Shown: positions 9,477 through 19,670, numbered from the stretch's first letter. The stretch: DNA of 64,000 nt from Streptomyces sp. Tue 6430 (GCA_021568835.1 JAKGSH010000010.1:4650001-4714000), one strand, 5' to 3'. Numbers and translations are program-made. Notes: generated from the sequence alone by a model not told the origin.

Positions 9477-9514
9477 CGGACGCGCGGCAGGGTGGGGAGG
9501 CCCGGCGGCGCGGC

Positions 9515-9614
9515 GCACCCGCCCGCGGCGCACCCGCCCGCGGTGCACCCGCCCGCGGTGCACCCGCCCGCGGTGCACCCGCCCGCGGTGCACCCGCCCG
9601 CGGTGCACCCGCCG
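9515..9614 (+). repeat. 15-bp tandem repeat, seven copies
   Basis: The unit GCACCCGCCCGCGGT begins at 9515, 9530, 9545, 9560, 9575, 9590 and 9605 (last copy incomplete). The first two copies carry GGC where later ones carry GGT. Junctions create GGTGCACC palindromes, so the transcript would form a ladder of small hairpins. It lies between the DUF4267-like gene and gatC. Confidence 0.95.
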
Positions 9615-9777
9615 AAGGCCGGGACGAAGCCGGGGTGAAGCCGCGACGGGGGCGGCGGCGAGAGCGGTGACGAGGGCGGCGGCGAGGACCGCCCGGCAAA
9701 CCGTTTAACGGGGACGCGCCGCCGCCCCATAGGATTGGACCCCAAAGCACACTCACTCACCCCCAGAGGAACGCTGC

Positions 9778-10074
9778 ATGCCTGGCATCACGCGCGAGGA
9801 GGTCGCCCACCTCGCCCGGCTGGCGCGTCTGGAGCTGAAGCCCGAAGAGCTCGACCACTTCGCGGGACAGCTGGACGACATCATCGGCGCGGTCGCCCGC
9901 GTCAGCGAGGTCGCCGACCAAGACGTACCGCCGACCTCGCACCCGCTCCCGCTGACCAACGTCATGCGCGCGGACGAGGTCCGTCCGTCGCTCACCCCCG
10001 AGCAGGCGCTCTCCGGCGCCCCGGCCCAGGAGCAGCAGCGTTTCAAGGTGCCGCAGATCCTGGGGGAGGACTAA
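9778..10074 (+). CDS. gatC: GatC, amidotransferase subunit C
   Basis: A 98-aa protein from ATG 9778, with AGAGGAACGCTGC upstream as the RBS region. The sequence GITREEVAHLARLARLEL is typical of GatC, and ALSGAPAQEQQRFKVPQIL is the usual C-terminus. GatC wraps around GatA and stabilises GatAB. The complex converts Glu-tRNA(Gln) to Gln-tRNA(Gln) (and Asp-tRNA(Asn) to Asn-tRNA(Asn) where needed) in the cytoplasm. gatA follows after 5 bp. Confidence 0.97.
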   Translation: MPGITREEVAHLARLARLELKPEELDHFAGQLDDIIGAVARVSEVADQDVPPTSHPLPLTNVMRADEVRPSLTPEQALSGAPAQEQQRFKVPQILGED

Positions 10075-10079
10075 CCGCA

Positions 10080-11568
<1,489 letters not shown>

Positions 11569-11572
<4 letters not shown>

Positions 11573-11811
11573 GCAAGACACTGTCCAAGGCCAAGGGCTT
11601 CAAGAAGTCCAAGTCCGGTCTCTACGTCTCGATGGCCACGTCGGCCTTCGGCGCGATCGGCGTCGTCAAGCAGATCAGGAAGGCCCGGACCGACAGCGAC
11701 ACGCTGCGGTTGCTGGACGCCGTCGTGACCGGCGCGGCGGTCGTCACCAACCTGGCCATTCTCTACCGCGAGCTGAAGCGGCTGGGCGACGACGACGTCC
11801 TGCTGGGCTGA
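11569..11811 (+). CDS. small hypothetical protein in the gat operon
   Basis: An 80-aa protein from GTG 11569, overlapping the gatA stop by 4 bp. The N-terminus is Lys-rich (SKTLSKAKGFKKSKSG), followed by a moderately hydrophobic middle (LYVSMATSAFGAIGVV and LLDAVVTGAAVVTNLAILY) and a charged end. It may associate with the membrane peripherally. A gene of this kind lies between gatA and gatB in other Streptomyces (recalled), so its place is conserved but no function is known. A strong hairpin follows at 11821. Confidence 0.8.
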
Positions 11812-11820
11812 GGATGCCCC

Positions 11821-11850
11821 GCCGGGGCCGGACTCCGATCCGGCCCCGGC
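11821..11850 (+). terminator. 12-bp perfect hairpin after the gatA-linked small gene
   Basis: GCCGGGGCCGGA and TCCGGCCCCGGC with the 6-nt loop CTCCGA, followed by a C tract rather than T. It separates gatCA and the small gene from the ATPase/TOPRIM-like module, and could reduce readthrough towards gatB. Confidence 0.65.
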
Positions 11851-11923
11851 CCCCCCACATCCCGCCCGCCCGGCGGACACCAGAAGCAACATGGGACACG
11901 AGGAGAGAGGAGGCGCGCGCACG

Positions 11924-13153
11924 GTGATCACCCGTATGGAGATCGAGGGGTTCCGGTCCTTCCGCGATGCCGCGTTCGACCTCTCGCCGTTCACCGTCCT
12001 GGTCGGCCCCAACGGCTCCGGCAAGACCAACCTGCTGGAGGCGGTCGACCTCGTGGCCCAGATCAGCCGGGACGCGGCGGAGGGAACCTGGGGCAGCGAC
12101 AGGGACTCGCTGTTCTTCTTCACCGCTCTGCGACCCGGAGACGAGCGCCGGGGCCGGGTGCTCGACCTCTTCCACCGGGTCGGCGACGGCTCCACCGCCG
12201 GCCGCTTCCGGCTGGCCCTGTGCTTCCTCCAGTCCCACCGCGAGGGTCTGAGCCATCTGCGCCTCGAACTCCGCGCCGAATTCGGCGACGGACGCTCCCC
12301 GGACGTCGCGGGCCGGATCACGCTGCTGCCCGACGCCCCGGCCGACTGGGATCTCACCCCCGCCCAGCGCCAGGAGATCGCCGAGAGCGCCCGCCGCGGT
12401 CCCAGCCTCTTCCACAGCGTGCCCGGCGGCCGCTGGCGCTGGCTGGTGCCCGAACCCGCGCGGATGCGCACCCCCGCCGACCTGGTGGACGACCGGCAGC
12501 TCGCCCCCGACGCGCACAACCTCGCGGCCGTCCTCGGCCGTCTGCTCACCGACCCGGACCGTGACCGCCACCGGGAGCTCCTGCTGCGCGCCGACGCCGC
12601 CGCCGTGCTCCCGGGCCTGGTCGACCTGCTGCCCACGCCCGATCCGGACAGCGGCGTGTGGGACCTGGACCTGGTCTACCGGGACGCCCCGGCGGTGCCG
12701 GTCCGGCTGGCTTCCTACGGCACCCTGCACGTACTGGCCCTGCTGACCGCCGCCCACGCCGGTCTCGTGGACCCGCACCGGCACACGACGTCCCGGGGGC
12801 GCGGCTCCGACCGCTTCAACCGCTGCTCCACCCTGATGATCGAGGATGTGGAGAACGGCCTGCACCCGGCCCTGGTCCGGGAACTCGTCCACCGCCTGCG
12901 GCGCTGCACCGGCGACGGTCGCACCCAGCAGCTGATCGTCACCACCCACTCCCCGGTGGTGCTGTCCGCCGTGTACGACGACCACCCCTCGGACGTGTTC
13001 TTCGTGGACACCGTCAGCCGCGTCGGCGGGGGCGGCGCACCCTCCCGGCACAGCCGGGTGCGGTCCCTCGCCGAATCCGGCCCGCGCGGAACCTATGTGC
13101 CGGCCAGGGAGGCCCGCCGGTACCTGGAGAGCGCGGTGGCGAGCGGCGCGTGA
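11924..13153 (+). CDS. AAA/ABC-type ATPase (RecF/OLD-like)
   Basis: 409 aa from GTG 11924 (VITRMEIEGFRSFRD), with GAGAGGAGG 11 bp upstream; ATG 11891 is an alternative. It has Walker A GPNGSGKTN (residues 28-36), an SDGTLR-like motif ASYGTLHVLALL, Walker B STLMIEDVENGLHP (about 300-312), and a switch His in TTHSPVVL. This is the layout of stand-alone OLD-family/AAA_21 ATPases, many of which power two-gene defence or repair systems. It ends with a GTGA overlap into a TOPRIM-like gene. Both sit inside the gat operon, between the small gene and gatB. Function is inferred from architecture only. Confidence 0.85.
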   Translation: MITRMEIEGFRSFRDAAFDLSPFTVLVGPNGSGKTNLLEAVDLVAQISRDAAEGTWGSDRDSLFFFTALRPGDERRGRVLDLFHRVGDGSTAGRFRLALCFLQSHREGLSHLRLELRAEFGDGRSPDVAGRITLLPDAPADWDLTPAQRQEIAESARRGPSLFHSVPGGRWRWLVPEPARMRTPADLVDDRQLAPDAHNLAAVLGRLLTDPDRDRHRELLLRADAAAVLPGLVDLLPTPDPDSGVWDLDLVYRDAPAVPVRLASYGTLHVLALLTAAHAGLVDPHRHTTSRGRGSDRFNRCSTLMIEDVENGLHPALVRELVHRLRRCTGDGRTQQLIVTTHSPVVLSAVYDDHPSDVFFVDTVSRVGGGGAPSRHSRVRSLAESGPRGTYVPAREARRYLESAVASGA

Positions 13154-13755
13154 CCCGTTACCTGACCATGGGGCTGCTCGCCGAGGGCCCCGAGGACGAG
13201 ATATTCCTCTCCGCGCTGGCGGTGCGCCAGCTGACCCGGCTGGCCGCGTCGGCGCCGGCGCCGTTCGACGTGGCGGACACGATGCAGTCCGGCGCCGTCG
13301 GTACCGCGCGCACCGCGCACCCCCGGCTGTGCGCCGAGGCCCAGGACCTGGCCACCACCTGCGACTTGCTGCTGGTACACAACGACCATCGCGAGAGGGA
13401 CAAGATCGGCAAGCTCCGCCGGGACGTCTCCCCGCCCTCTGACTGTCGTATCGTCGGAATCGTCCCCGTACGAGAGACGGAGGCATGGCTGCTCGTCGAC
13501 ACCCGGTTGCTGCGCTCGCTGCCCGGGGCCGTACCGGCCGCGCTGCCCTGGGCCGGTGAGCCCTCGGGCGCGCAGGTGGAGCGGGTGGCAGACCCCAAGG
13601 CCCTGCTGGCCGACGTCCTCCCCGGGTACGACACCCGCCTGCTCGCCGAACTGCTCGGACAGCGCATCGACCTCGACCGTCTTCAAGCCCTTCCCGCGTA
13701 CCAGCAGTGGTGCGCCGAGCTGACCTCCGCACTGAAGGAGTTGCACTTCCTGTGA
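13150..13755 (+). CDS. TOPRIM-like (DUF4276-type) partner of the ATPase
   Basis: 201 aa from GTG 13150, overlapping the ATPase stop by 4 bp. Visible features resemble DUF4276/TOPRIM-fold proteins: an early acidic motif LLAEGPEDEIFL (Glu12), a strand ending LLLVHNDHRER (Asp79) in place of DxD, and VPVRETEAWLLVD (about 105-117). In related systems (split OLD, PARIS, Gabija-like pairs) such a domain is the nuclease effector regulated by the ATPase. Here the DxD is reduced to NDH, so activity is uncertain. Its stop TGA overlaps the GTG of gatB, and the gatB RBS (AAGGAG, 13735-13740) lies inside this gene. Confidence 0.7.
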   Translation: MTRYLTMGLLAEGPEDEIFLSALAVRQLTRLAASAPAPFDVADTMQSGAVGTARTAHPRLCAEAQDLATTCDLLLVHNDHRERDKIGKLRRDVSPPSDCRIVGIVPVRETEAWLLVDTRLLRSLPGAVPAALPWAGEPSGAQVERVADPKALLADVLPGYDTRLLAELLGQRIDLDRLQALPAYQQWCAELTSALKELHFL

Positions 13756-15263
13756 CCACGACCGACCTCGTGTCGTACGAGGACGCGCTGGCGTCCTACG
13801 ACCCCGTCATGGGCCTCGAGGTCCATGTCGAACTCGGCACCAAGACCAAGATGTTCTGCGGCTGTTCGACCGAGCTGGGTGCCGAGCCCAACTCGCAGAC
13901 CTGCCCGGTCTGCCTCGGCATGCCCGGCGCGCTCCCCGTCGTCAACGCGACCGGCGTCGAGTCCGCGATCAGGATCGGTCTCGCGCTGAACTGCGAGATC
14001 GCCGAGTGGTGCCGTTTCGCCCGGAAGAACTACTTCTATCCGGACATGCCGAAGAACTTCCAGACCTCCCAGTACGACGAGCCGATCGCCTTCAACGGCT
14101 ACCTCGACGTCCAGTTGGAGGACGGCGAGACCTTCCGCGTGGAGATCGAGCGCGCCCACATGGAGGAGGACACCGGCAAGTCGACCCACGTGGGCGGCGC
14201 GACCGGCCGCATCCACGGCGCCTCCCACTCCCTGCTGGACTACAACCGCGCCGGCATCCCGCTCATCGAGATCGTCACCAAGCCGATCGAGGGCGCCGGG
14301 GAGCGCGCCCCCGAGGTGGCCAAGGCCTACGTCCGTGAGCTGCGCGAGGTCATCAAGGCGCTCGGCGTCTCCGAGGCCCGCATGGAGATGGGCCAGATGC
14401 GCTGCGACGTGAACCTGTCGCTGCGCCCGCACGGCACCGAGAAGTTCGGCACCCGCTCGGAGACGAAGAACGTCAACTCGCTGCGGTCCGTGGAGCGCGC
14501 GGCCCGCTTCGAGATCCAGCGGCACGCCGCCGTGCTGAACGACGGCGGGACGATCATCCAGGAGACCCGGCACTTCCACGAGGACACCGGGTCGACGACC
14601 TCGGGCCGCGTGAAGGAGGAGGCCGAGGACTACCGGTACTTCCCCGAGCCGGACCTGGTGCCGGTGGCCCCCTCGCGCGCGTGGGTCGAGGAGATCCGCG
14701 CCGCCCTGCCCGAACTGCCGCTGGTCCGCCGCAACCGCCTGGTGGCGGAGTGGGGCATCTCGGCCACGGACATGCAGGCCATCCTCAACGCCGGTGCGCT
14801 GGACCTGATCGTCGCCACCATCGACGCCGGTGCCGACGCCGCCTCCGCCCGCAAGTGGTGGATGGGCGAACTGGCGCGCAGCGCCAACGAGTCCGGCACG
14901 GCACTGGACGAACTGGCCATCACGCCCGAGCAGGTCGCCCGCGTCACCGAACTGGTGAGCAAGGGCGACCTGAACGACAAGCTGGCCCGTCAGGTCATCG
15001 AGGGCGTCCTCGCGGGCGAGGGCACCCCGGACGAGGTCGTCGACCAGCGCGGGCTGAAGGTCGTCTCCGACGACTCGGCGCTCGGCACCGCGGTCGACGA
15101 GGCCATCGCCGGCAACCCGGGCGTCGCCGACAAGATCCGCGGCGGCAAGGTGGCCGCGGCCGGCGCCCTGGTCGGCGCGGTCATGAAGGCCACGCGCGGC
15201 CAGGCCGACGCGGCCCGTGTCAAGGAGCTGATCCTGGAGAAGCTGGGCGTCAGCGAGGGCTGA
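13752..15263 (+). CDS. gatB: GatB, amidotransferase subunit B
   Basis: 503 aa from GTG 13752 (VTTTDLVSYEDALASYD). It has MGLEVHVELGTKTKMFCGCS at the start of the kinase-like cradle domain, and the Cys4 zinc site at Cys36, Cys38, Cys51 and Cys54 (CGCS ... CPVCLG). The YqeY-like tail follows (MGELARSANESG onwards). It phosphorylates Glu-tRNA and receives ammonia from GatA. The start overlaps the stop of the TOPRIM-like gene by 4 bp, so gatB translation is probably coupled to that gene. A good terminator follows. Confidence 0.97.
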   Translation: MTTTDLVSYEDALASYDPVMGLEVHVELGTKTKMFCGCSTELGAEPNSQTCPVCLGMPGALPVVNATGVESAIRIGLALNCEIAEWCRFARKNYFYPDMPKNFQTSQYDEPIAFNGYLDVQLEDGETFRVEIERAHMEEDTGKSTHVGGATGRIHGASHSLLDYNRAGIPLIEIVTKPIEGAGERAPEVAKAYVRELREVIKALGVSEARMEMGQMRCDVNLSLRPHGTEKFGTRSETKNVNSLRSVERAARFEIQRHAAVLNDGGTIIQETRHFHEDTGSTTSGRVKEEAEDYRYFPEPDLVPVAPSRAWVEEIRAALPELPLVRRNRLVAEWGISATDMQAILNAGALDLIVATIDAGADAASARKWWMGELARSANESGTALDELAITPEQVARVTELVSKGDLNDKLARQVIEGVLAGEGTPDEVVDQRGLKVVSDDSALGTAVDEAIAGNPGVADKIRGGKVAAAGALVGAVMKATRGQADAARVKELILEKLGVSEG

Positions 15264-15283
15264 GCCCGGACCCCGGACCCCGA

Positions 15284-15311
15284 GGGGATGCGCCGATCTG
15301 GGCGCATCCCC
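15284..15311 (+). terminator. terminator after gatB
   Basis: GGGGATGCGCC and GGCGCATCCCC (11 bp, perfect) with the loop GATCTG, followed by CCTTCTC. It lies 20 bp after the gatB stop and closes the operon. Confidence 0.85.
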
Positions 15312-15351
15312 CTTCTCCGTCTCCCGGACCGAGGCGCTACGCTCGCCCGCC

Positions 15352-15870
15352 ATGAGTGGACGCACCGATTCCGACACCCGGGACGGCATACGGGCCGACG
15401 CGACCGAGGCGCACGACACGGACGACACGGACGACACGGACGACATGGCCGACACGGCCCCTTCCGGTCCGCTCGCCGAGGGCACCGGCGCGGACGGCCC
15501 CGACGTCCGGGAACCCGACGGCGAGCCTGACGAGCACAACGAGCCTGACGGGCGCGACGGGCGCGACGGGCCTGACGGACACGGCGAGCCTGACGGGCGC
15601 GACGAGCCTGACGAGCACGCCGGTGAGGACGCCCGGCGGGCCCGCTGGACGGCGGCCGGCACCGGCGCCCTGCTCACCCTCGCCGGGTTCGCCGCGGCCC
15701 TCCTGCGCCTCACCGGTTCCGCCCCGGCCCTGGTGCCCGCCGCCTACGCCCTGGGCGCCGCCGTGTGCGCGCTCGCCGCGCTGCTGGGCTCCCGCGGCCG
15801 CACCCGGCGCGCGCTGTGGCTGCTGATCGTCGGGGTGATGGTGATGGCCGTCGGCGACCAGTCGGACTGA
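15352..15870 (+). CDS. membrane protein with acidic repeat N-terminus
   Basis: 172 aa from ATG 15352. The first ~100 residues are low-complexity and acidic: DTDDTDDTDD repeats, then repeats of the type EPDGxxDE/GRDGPDGHGEPDGRDEP. Two hydrophobic segments follow, around ALLTLAGFAAALLRLTG and AYALGAAVCALAALLG, with a short third at LWLLIVGVMVMAV. The disordered N-terminus is probably cytoplasmic. No family is recognised. The DNA repeats in the first half make this region prone to length variation. Confidence 0.7.
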   Translation: MSGRTDSDTRDGIRADATEAHDTDDTDDTDDMADTAPSGPLAEGTGADGPDVREPDGEPDEHNEPDGRDGRDGPDGHGEPDGRDEPDEHAGEDARRARWTAAGTGALLTLAGFAAALLRLTGSAPALVPAAYALGAAVCALAALLGSRGRTRRALWLLIVGVMVMAVGDQSD

Positions 15871-16109
15871 CGGGGCGCGGGACCGATCCGCCCGGCCGGA
15901 CCTCGCCGGACGGCGGGCGTCCACCGGAGTGCGTCGACACCTTCCCGTGATATTTCTCGCTTTGCTGTGAATAAGCCCACGAACCGCTCAAACGATCATT
16001 TATGCCTGCGAGAGTGGCCTCACTTTGCTCATGCGTTCTTTGCGGGCTGTTCCTTCCGTGTGCGGATGTTCCCGGCCAAAGATCCTCATAGTCCCCGGGA
16101 GCATGTTTC
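15871..16109. other. AT-richer promoter region of the MMPL gene
   Basis: 239 bp with noticeably lower GC than its surroundings (for example GTGATATTTCTCGCTTTGC near 15947-15965 and GATCATTTATGCC near 15994-16006). It probably contains the promoter of the transporter. I could not fix -10/-35 elements with confidence. Confidence 0.4.
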
Positions 16110-18338
16110 GTGGCAGCCCTTGCACAATGGTGTGTCCGGCAGCGCCTCGTCGCGGTCCTGCTCTGGCTCCTCGCCCTCGGCGGGACGGCCGGCGCCGCCG
16201 TGATCGCGGGATCGTCGTACTCCAACGACTACGACGTCCCCGGCACCGAGTCCGGCCGGGCCGCCCGGCTGCTCGCGGAGGGTTTCCCCGGCCTCGGCGG
16301 TGACAGCGACACCGTCGTCTGGCGCACCGACGCGGGCACCGTCCGCGCCGCCGCCGTCGAACAGACCATGACCCGCACCCTCGCGAGGATCGCGGACCTC
16401 CCCGGCGTCGCCTCCGTCGCCGGCCCCTACGACGATCAGGGCGCCGACCGGATCAGCGGCGACGGCCGCACGGCGTACGCCACCGTCACCTTCGAGGACA
16501 GCGCCGAGACCATCGACCGGGGCGAGGCGCGGGCGGTCGTCGACACCGCCGCGTCGGCGCGGACGGAGGGGCTCCGGGTGGAGCTGGGCGGCAGCGCCGT
16601 CGCGCTCACCGAGTCCTCCGGCGGGCACCTCGCCGAGGTCGTCGGCGTGGCCGTCGCCGCCGTCGTGCTGTTCCTCGCCTTCGGCTCGCTCGCCGCCTCG
16701 CTGCTGCCCATAGCCACCGCCCTGGTCGGCGTCGGCACCGCCTGTGCGGGGATCGTGCTGCTCGGGCACGCCATGACCGTCGCCGACTTCGCGCCCATGC
16801 TGGGCATGCTCGTCGGCCTCGGCGTCGGCATCGACTACGCGCTGTTCATCGTGACCCGGCACCGGCGCGGCCTCAAACGCGGCCTGCCGGTCGCCGAGGC
16901 CGCCGTCAACGCCGTCGCCACCACCGGACGGGCCGTCGTCTTCGCGGGTGCGACCGTGTGCATCGCGCTGCTCGGCATGCTGGTCCTGCGCCTGGACTTC
17001 CTCAACGGCGTGGCCCTCGCCGCCTCCCTGACCGTCGTCCTGACGGTCGCCGCCTCCGTCACGCTGCTGCCCGCCCTGCTGTCCTTCATCGGCCCGCGCG
17101 CCCTCAGTCGCCGCGAACGGCGCCGCCTCGCCGACCACGGGCCCGAGCCCGAGCTGCCGGCGGGCTTCGCCGCCCGCTGGTCGGCGTTCGTGGAGCGCCG
17201 GCCCAAGCTGCTCGGCGCGCTGGCCCTCACCGTGATCGCCGGGCTCGCCCTGCCCGCGCTCTCCCTCCGCCTCGGCACCTCCGACCAGGGCAACCGCCCC
17301 GGGTCCACCACCACCCGCCAGGCCTACGACCTCCTCTCCGAGGGCTTCGGCCCCGGCGTCAACGGCCCGCTCACCCTGGTCACCCGCGTCGGCGGCGCCG
17401 AGGACCGGCTCGCCCTGGACAACCTCGACGCCACCCTGCGCGGCACCGAGGGCGTGGCCGCGGTGGCCCCGGTGACCTACGGGGCGGGCGGGAACACCGC
17501 GTACCTCACCGTCGTACCGGAGTCCTCGCCGCAGTCGGAGCGCACCAGCGACCTCGTCGACCTGCTGCGCGGCGAGGTGCTGCCGCGGGCCGAGACCGGC
17601 ACCTCCCTCGACGTCCAGGTGGGCGGGGTGACCGCCGGCTACGACGACTTCGCCGAGGTCGTCGTCGGCAAGCTGCCGCTGTTCGTCGGCGCCGTCGTCG
17701 GCCTCGGCTGCCTGCTGCTCCTGCTCGCCTTCCGCTCCGTCGGCATACCGGTCAAGGCCGCCGTGATGAACGTGGCCGCCGTCGCCGCCGCCTTCGGGGT
17801 CGTCGTCATGGTCTTCCAGTGGGGCTGGGGGAGCGAGGCGCTGGGCCTGGGCCGGGCCGGGCCGATCGAGCCCTTCCTTCCCGTGATCATGGTCTCGGTG
17901 CTCTTCGGCCTCTCCATGGACTACCAGGTCTTCCTGGTCAGCCGCATGTACGAGGAGTGGCTGGAGACCGGCGACAACCGGCGGGCCGTGCGTGTCGGGC
18001 TCGCCGAGACCGGCCGGGTGATCAACTCCGCCGCGGTCATCATGATCTCCGTCTTCCTCGCCTTCGTCCTCAGCGGCGACCGGGTGATCGCCATGTTCGG
18101 CATCGCGCTGGCCGCCGCCGTGGCCCTCGACGCGTTCGTCCTGCGCACCCTCCTCGTGCCCGCGCTGATGCACCTGCTCGGCAGCGCCAACTGGTGGCTG
18201 CCCCGCTGGCTCGACCGGCGGCTGCCGCGGATCAGCATCGAACCGCCCGAGTGCCGGGCCGCCCATGAGAAGCTCACCGGGGCCGTGGCGGAACCGGAGA
18301 GGGAGCGACAGCAGGATGTACACGACACCGCTGGGTGA
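16110..18338 (+). CDS. MMPL/RND family transporter
   Basis: 742 aa from GTG 16110 (VAALAQWCVRQRLVAVLLWL). It has the two-fold MMPL layout: TM1, a large extracytoplasmic domain (about 45-175), five TM segments including GMLVGLGVGIDYALFIVTRH, a central cytoplasmic linker rich in Arg, then a second copy ending with VLFGLSMDYQVFLVSRMYEE. The GxxxDY/SMDYQ motifs of the proton relay are intact. Such proteins export lipids or hydrophobic compounds; the cargo is unknown. The last 23 nt overlap the downstream acetyltransferase start, so the two are translationally linked. Confidence 0.92.
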   Translation: MAALAQWCVRQRLVAVLLWLLALGGTAGAAVIAGSSYSNDYDVPGTESGRAARLLAEGFPGLGGDSDTVVWRTDAGTVRAAAVEQTMTRTLARIADLPGVASVAGPYDDQGADRISGDGRTAYATVTFEDSAETIDRGEARAVVDTAASARTEGLRVELGGSAVALTESSGGHLAEVVGVAVAAVVLFLAFGSLAASLLPIATALVGVGTACAGIVLLGHAMTVADFAPMLGMLVGLGVGIDYALFIVTRHRRGLKRGLPVAEAAVNAVATTGRAVVFAGATVCIALLGMLVLRLDFLNGVALAASLTVVLTVAASVTLLPALLSFIGPRALSRRERRRLADHGPEPELPAGFAARWSAFVERRPKLLGALALTVIAGLALPALSLRLGTSDQGNRPGSTTTRQAYDLLSEGFGPGVNGPLTLVTRVGGAEDRLALDNLDATLRGTEGVAAVAPVTYGAGGNTAYLTVVPESSPQSERTSDLVDLLRGEVLPRAETGTSLDVQVGGVTAGYDDFAEVVVGKLPLFVGAVVGLGCLLLLLAFRSVGIPVKAAVMNVAAVAAAFGVVVMVFQWGWGSEALGLGRAGPIEPFLPVIMVSVLFGLSMDYQVFLVSRMYEEWLETGDNRRAVRVGLAETGRVINSAAVIMISVFLAFVLSGDRVIAMFGIALAAAVALDAFVLRTLLVPALMHLLGSANWWLPRWLDRRLPRISIEPPECRAAHEKLTGAVAEPERERQQDVHDTAG

Positions 18339-18888
18339 CGGGGCCGAACTGCGGCCCCTGGAGCCCTGGCACGACGAGGAGTTCCTGACGCACCTGGAAC
18401 GGGGACGGGAGTTCATCAACCAGTACATCCCGTTCGCCGCCAAGGCCACCGACGTGCCCGGCGCGCGCGAGGTGCTCCAGCGGTACGCCGACATGCGCGC
18501 CGCCGACACCGGTGCGCTGCACGGCATCTGGCTGGCGGGCGAGCTGGTCGGCGGCGTGCTCTTCCTGAACTTCGACGCCGCGCAGGCGAACTGCGAGGTC
18601 GGCTGCTGGCTCGAGCCCGCCGGAACCGGGCGCGGCCTCGTCACGCGCGCGATGCGGGTGCTCATCGACCACGCCGTCGAACAGCGCGGCATCCACCGCG
18701 TCGAGTGGGTCGCCTCCGCGGGCAACGTGCCCAGCCTCGCCGTGGCCCGGCGGCTCGGTTTCACCCGCGACGGCGTGCGCCGTGAGGCCTTCCCCTACCG
18801 CGGGGTGCGCCACGACCTGGAAGTGTGGTCCGTGCTGGCCCCCGAATGGCGTTCCGCACGCGCGCGTGCCGCTCACAGCGACCGTTAA
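18316..18888 (+). CDS. GNAT acetyltransferase, RimJ/RimL type
   Basis: 190 aa from ATG 18316, inside the 3' end of the MMPL gene. It has the GNAT pattern: LRPLEPWHDEEF at the start, GIWLAGELVGGVLFLNFD, CEVGCWLEPAGTGRGLVTRA (acetyl-CoA pyrophosphate-binding region), and HRVEWVASAGNVPSLAVARR with GFTRDGVRREAFPYRG at the end. This is the ribosomal-protein N-terminal acetyltransferase (RimL-like) subfamily, members of which also modify small molecules. The target is unknown. Confidence 0.9.
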   Translation: MYTTPLGDGAELRPLEPWHDEEFLTHLERGREFINQYIPFAAKATDVPGAREVLQRYADMRAADTGALHGIWLAGELVGGVLFLNFDAAQANCEVGCWLEPAGTGRGLVTRAMRVLIDHAVEQRGIHRVEWVASAGNVPSLAVARRLGFTRDGVRREAFPYRGVRHDLEVWSVLAPEWRSARARAAHSDR

Positions 18889-18923
18889 GGAACCTCTCAG
18901 AGAGCGTCCGTACGGTGCGGGGC

Positions 18924-19604
18924 ATGGGAACCAGGACAGCTGACGAGGCCGCCGAGGCGAAGCGCGACGAGAAGACGGTGGACACCACCGCGAAGGACGC
19001 GAAGGACGCGAAGGACGCGGAGGACGCGGAGGACGCGAAGGACGGGGCGACGCCGGCCTCCGGGCCCGCCGACGGTGTGCGGGACGGCGGCGACGGCGAG
19101 CACGGCAGCGGCGAGCACGGCGGCGGCGAGGCCCGCGGGGAGAGCGAGGCCCGCGAGGGGAGCGGTGACGGCGAGGAGGACGGGAACGGCGCCGTCGTCG
19201 AGGAGAGCCGCCCGGCCGTCGGCCTGGGCGCCGGCGCCGTCGTCTCGGCCGCGCTCGGCCTCGTGTCGCTCACCGGCGGCTGGATCGGGACCGTCGCCTC
19301 CGCGCGCCAGACCCTGGTGGGCCAGCTGGAGACGTCGTCGACCGCGAGCGTCGCCCAGCAGGTCCAGGCCGTCTACGGCGACGCCTGGCGGACCACCGCC
19401 CTGTGGGCCGGCCTGTTCGCGCTGGCCGCGCTCGTCACCGGCGTCGTGGTGCTGGCACGGCCGGCCTTCGGCGCTCCCGGCAGGGTGCGGGCCCCCTGGA
19501 TCAGGTCCGTCGCCTGGGCGGGCGTCACGCTGGGCGTGATCGGCCTGCTCCTGGCCGTCCTCAAGTACACCGGCGCCCTGCTCGGACTGCCCTCCGCCGG
19601 CTGA
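18924..19604 (+). CDS. membrane protein with charged repeat N-terminus
   Basis: 226 aa from ATG 18924. The first ~95 residues are disordered and charged, with DAKDAKDAEDAEDAKD and EHGSGEHGGGEARGE repeats. Three TM segments follow (GAGAVVSAALGLVSLTGGW, ALWAGLFALAALVTGVVVLA, SVAWAGVTLGVIGLLLAVL). It looks like the many Streptomyces proteins with a disordered cytoplasmic head and a small membrane domain. Function unknown. A near-ideal terminator follows at 19622. Confidence 0.75.
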   Translation: MGTRTADEAAEAKRDEKTVDTTAKDAKDAKDAEDAEDAKDGATPASGPADGVRDGGDGEHGSGEHGGGEARGESEAREGSGDGEEDGNGAVVEESRPAVGLGAGAVVSAALGLVSLTGGWIGTVASARQTLVGQLETSSTASVAQQVQAVYGDAWRTTALWAGLFALAALVTGVVVLARPAFGAPGRVRAPWIRSVAWAGVTLGVIGLLLAVLKYTGALLGLPSAG

Positions 19605-19621
19605 CCCGGCGCGCTTCACGG

Positions 19622-19670
19622 GGGCCCCGGTACGGCCGTAAGCACCTTACGGCCGTACCGGGGCCCTTTT
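19622..19670 (+). terminator. strong intrinsic terminator, 21-bp perfect stem
   Basis: Arms at 19622-19642 and 19646-19666 are exact inverted repeats of 21 bp, with the loop CAC, followed by TTTT. It ends transcription after the membrane protein gene. Confidence 0.95.

Noticed and set aside
9515..9614. CRISPR-like array
   Set aside because: Units are contiguous 15-mers without spacers and no cas genes are near, so it is a simple tandem repeat.
11891..11923. Upstream ATG as the start of the AAA ATPase
   Set aside because: It would add MGHEERGGART, coded by the GAGGAGAGAGGAGG that serves well as the RBS for GTG 11924; kept only as an alternative.
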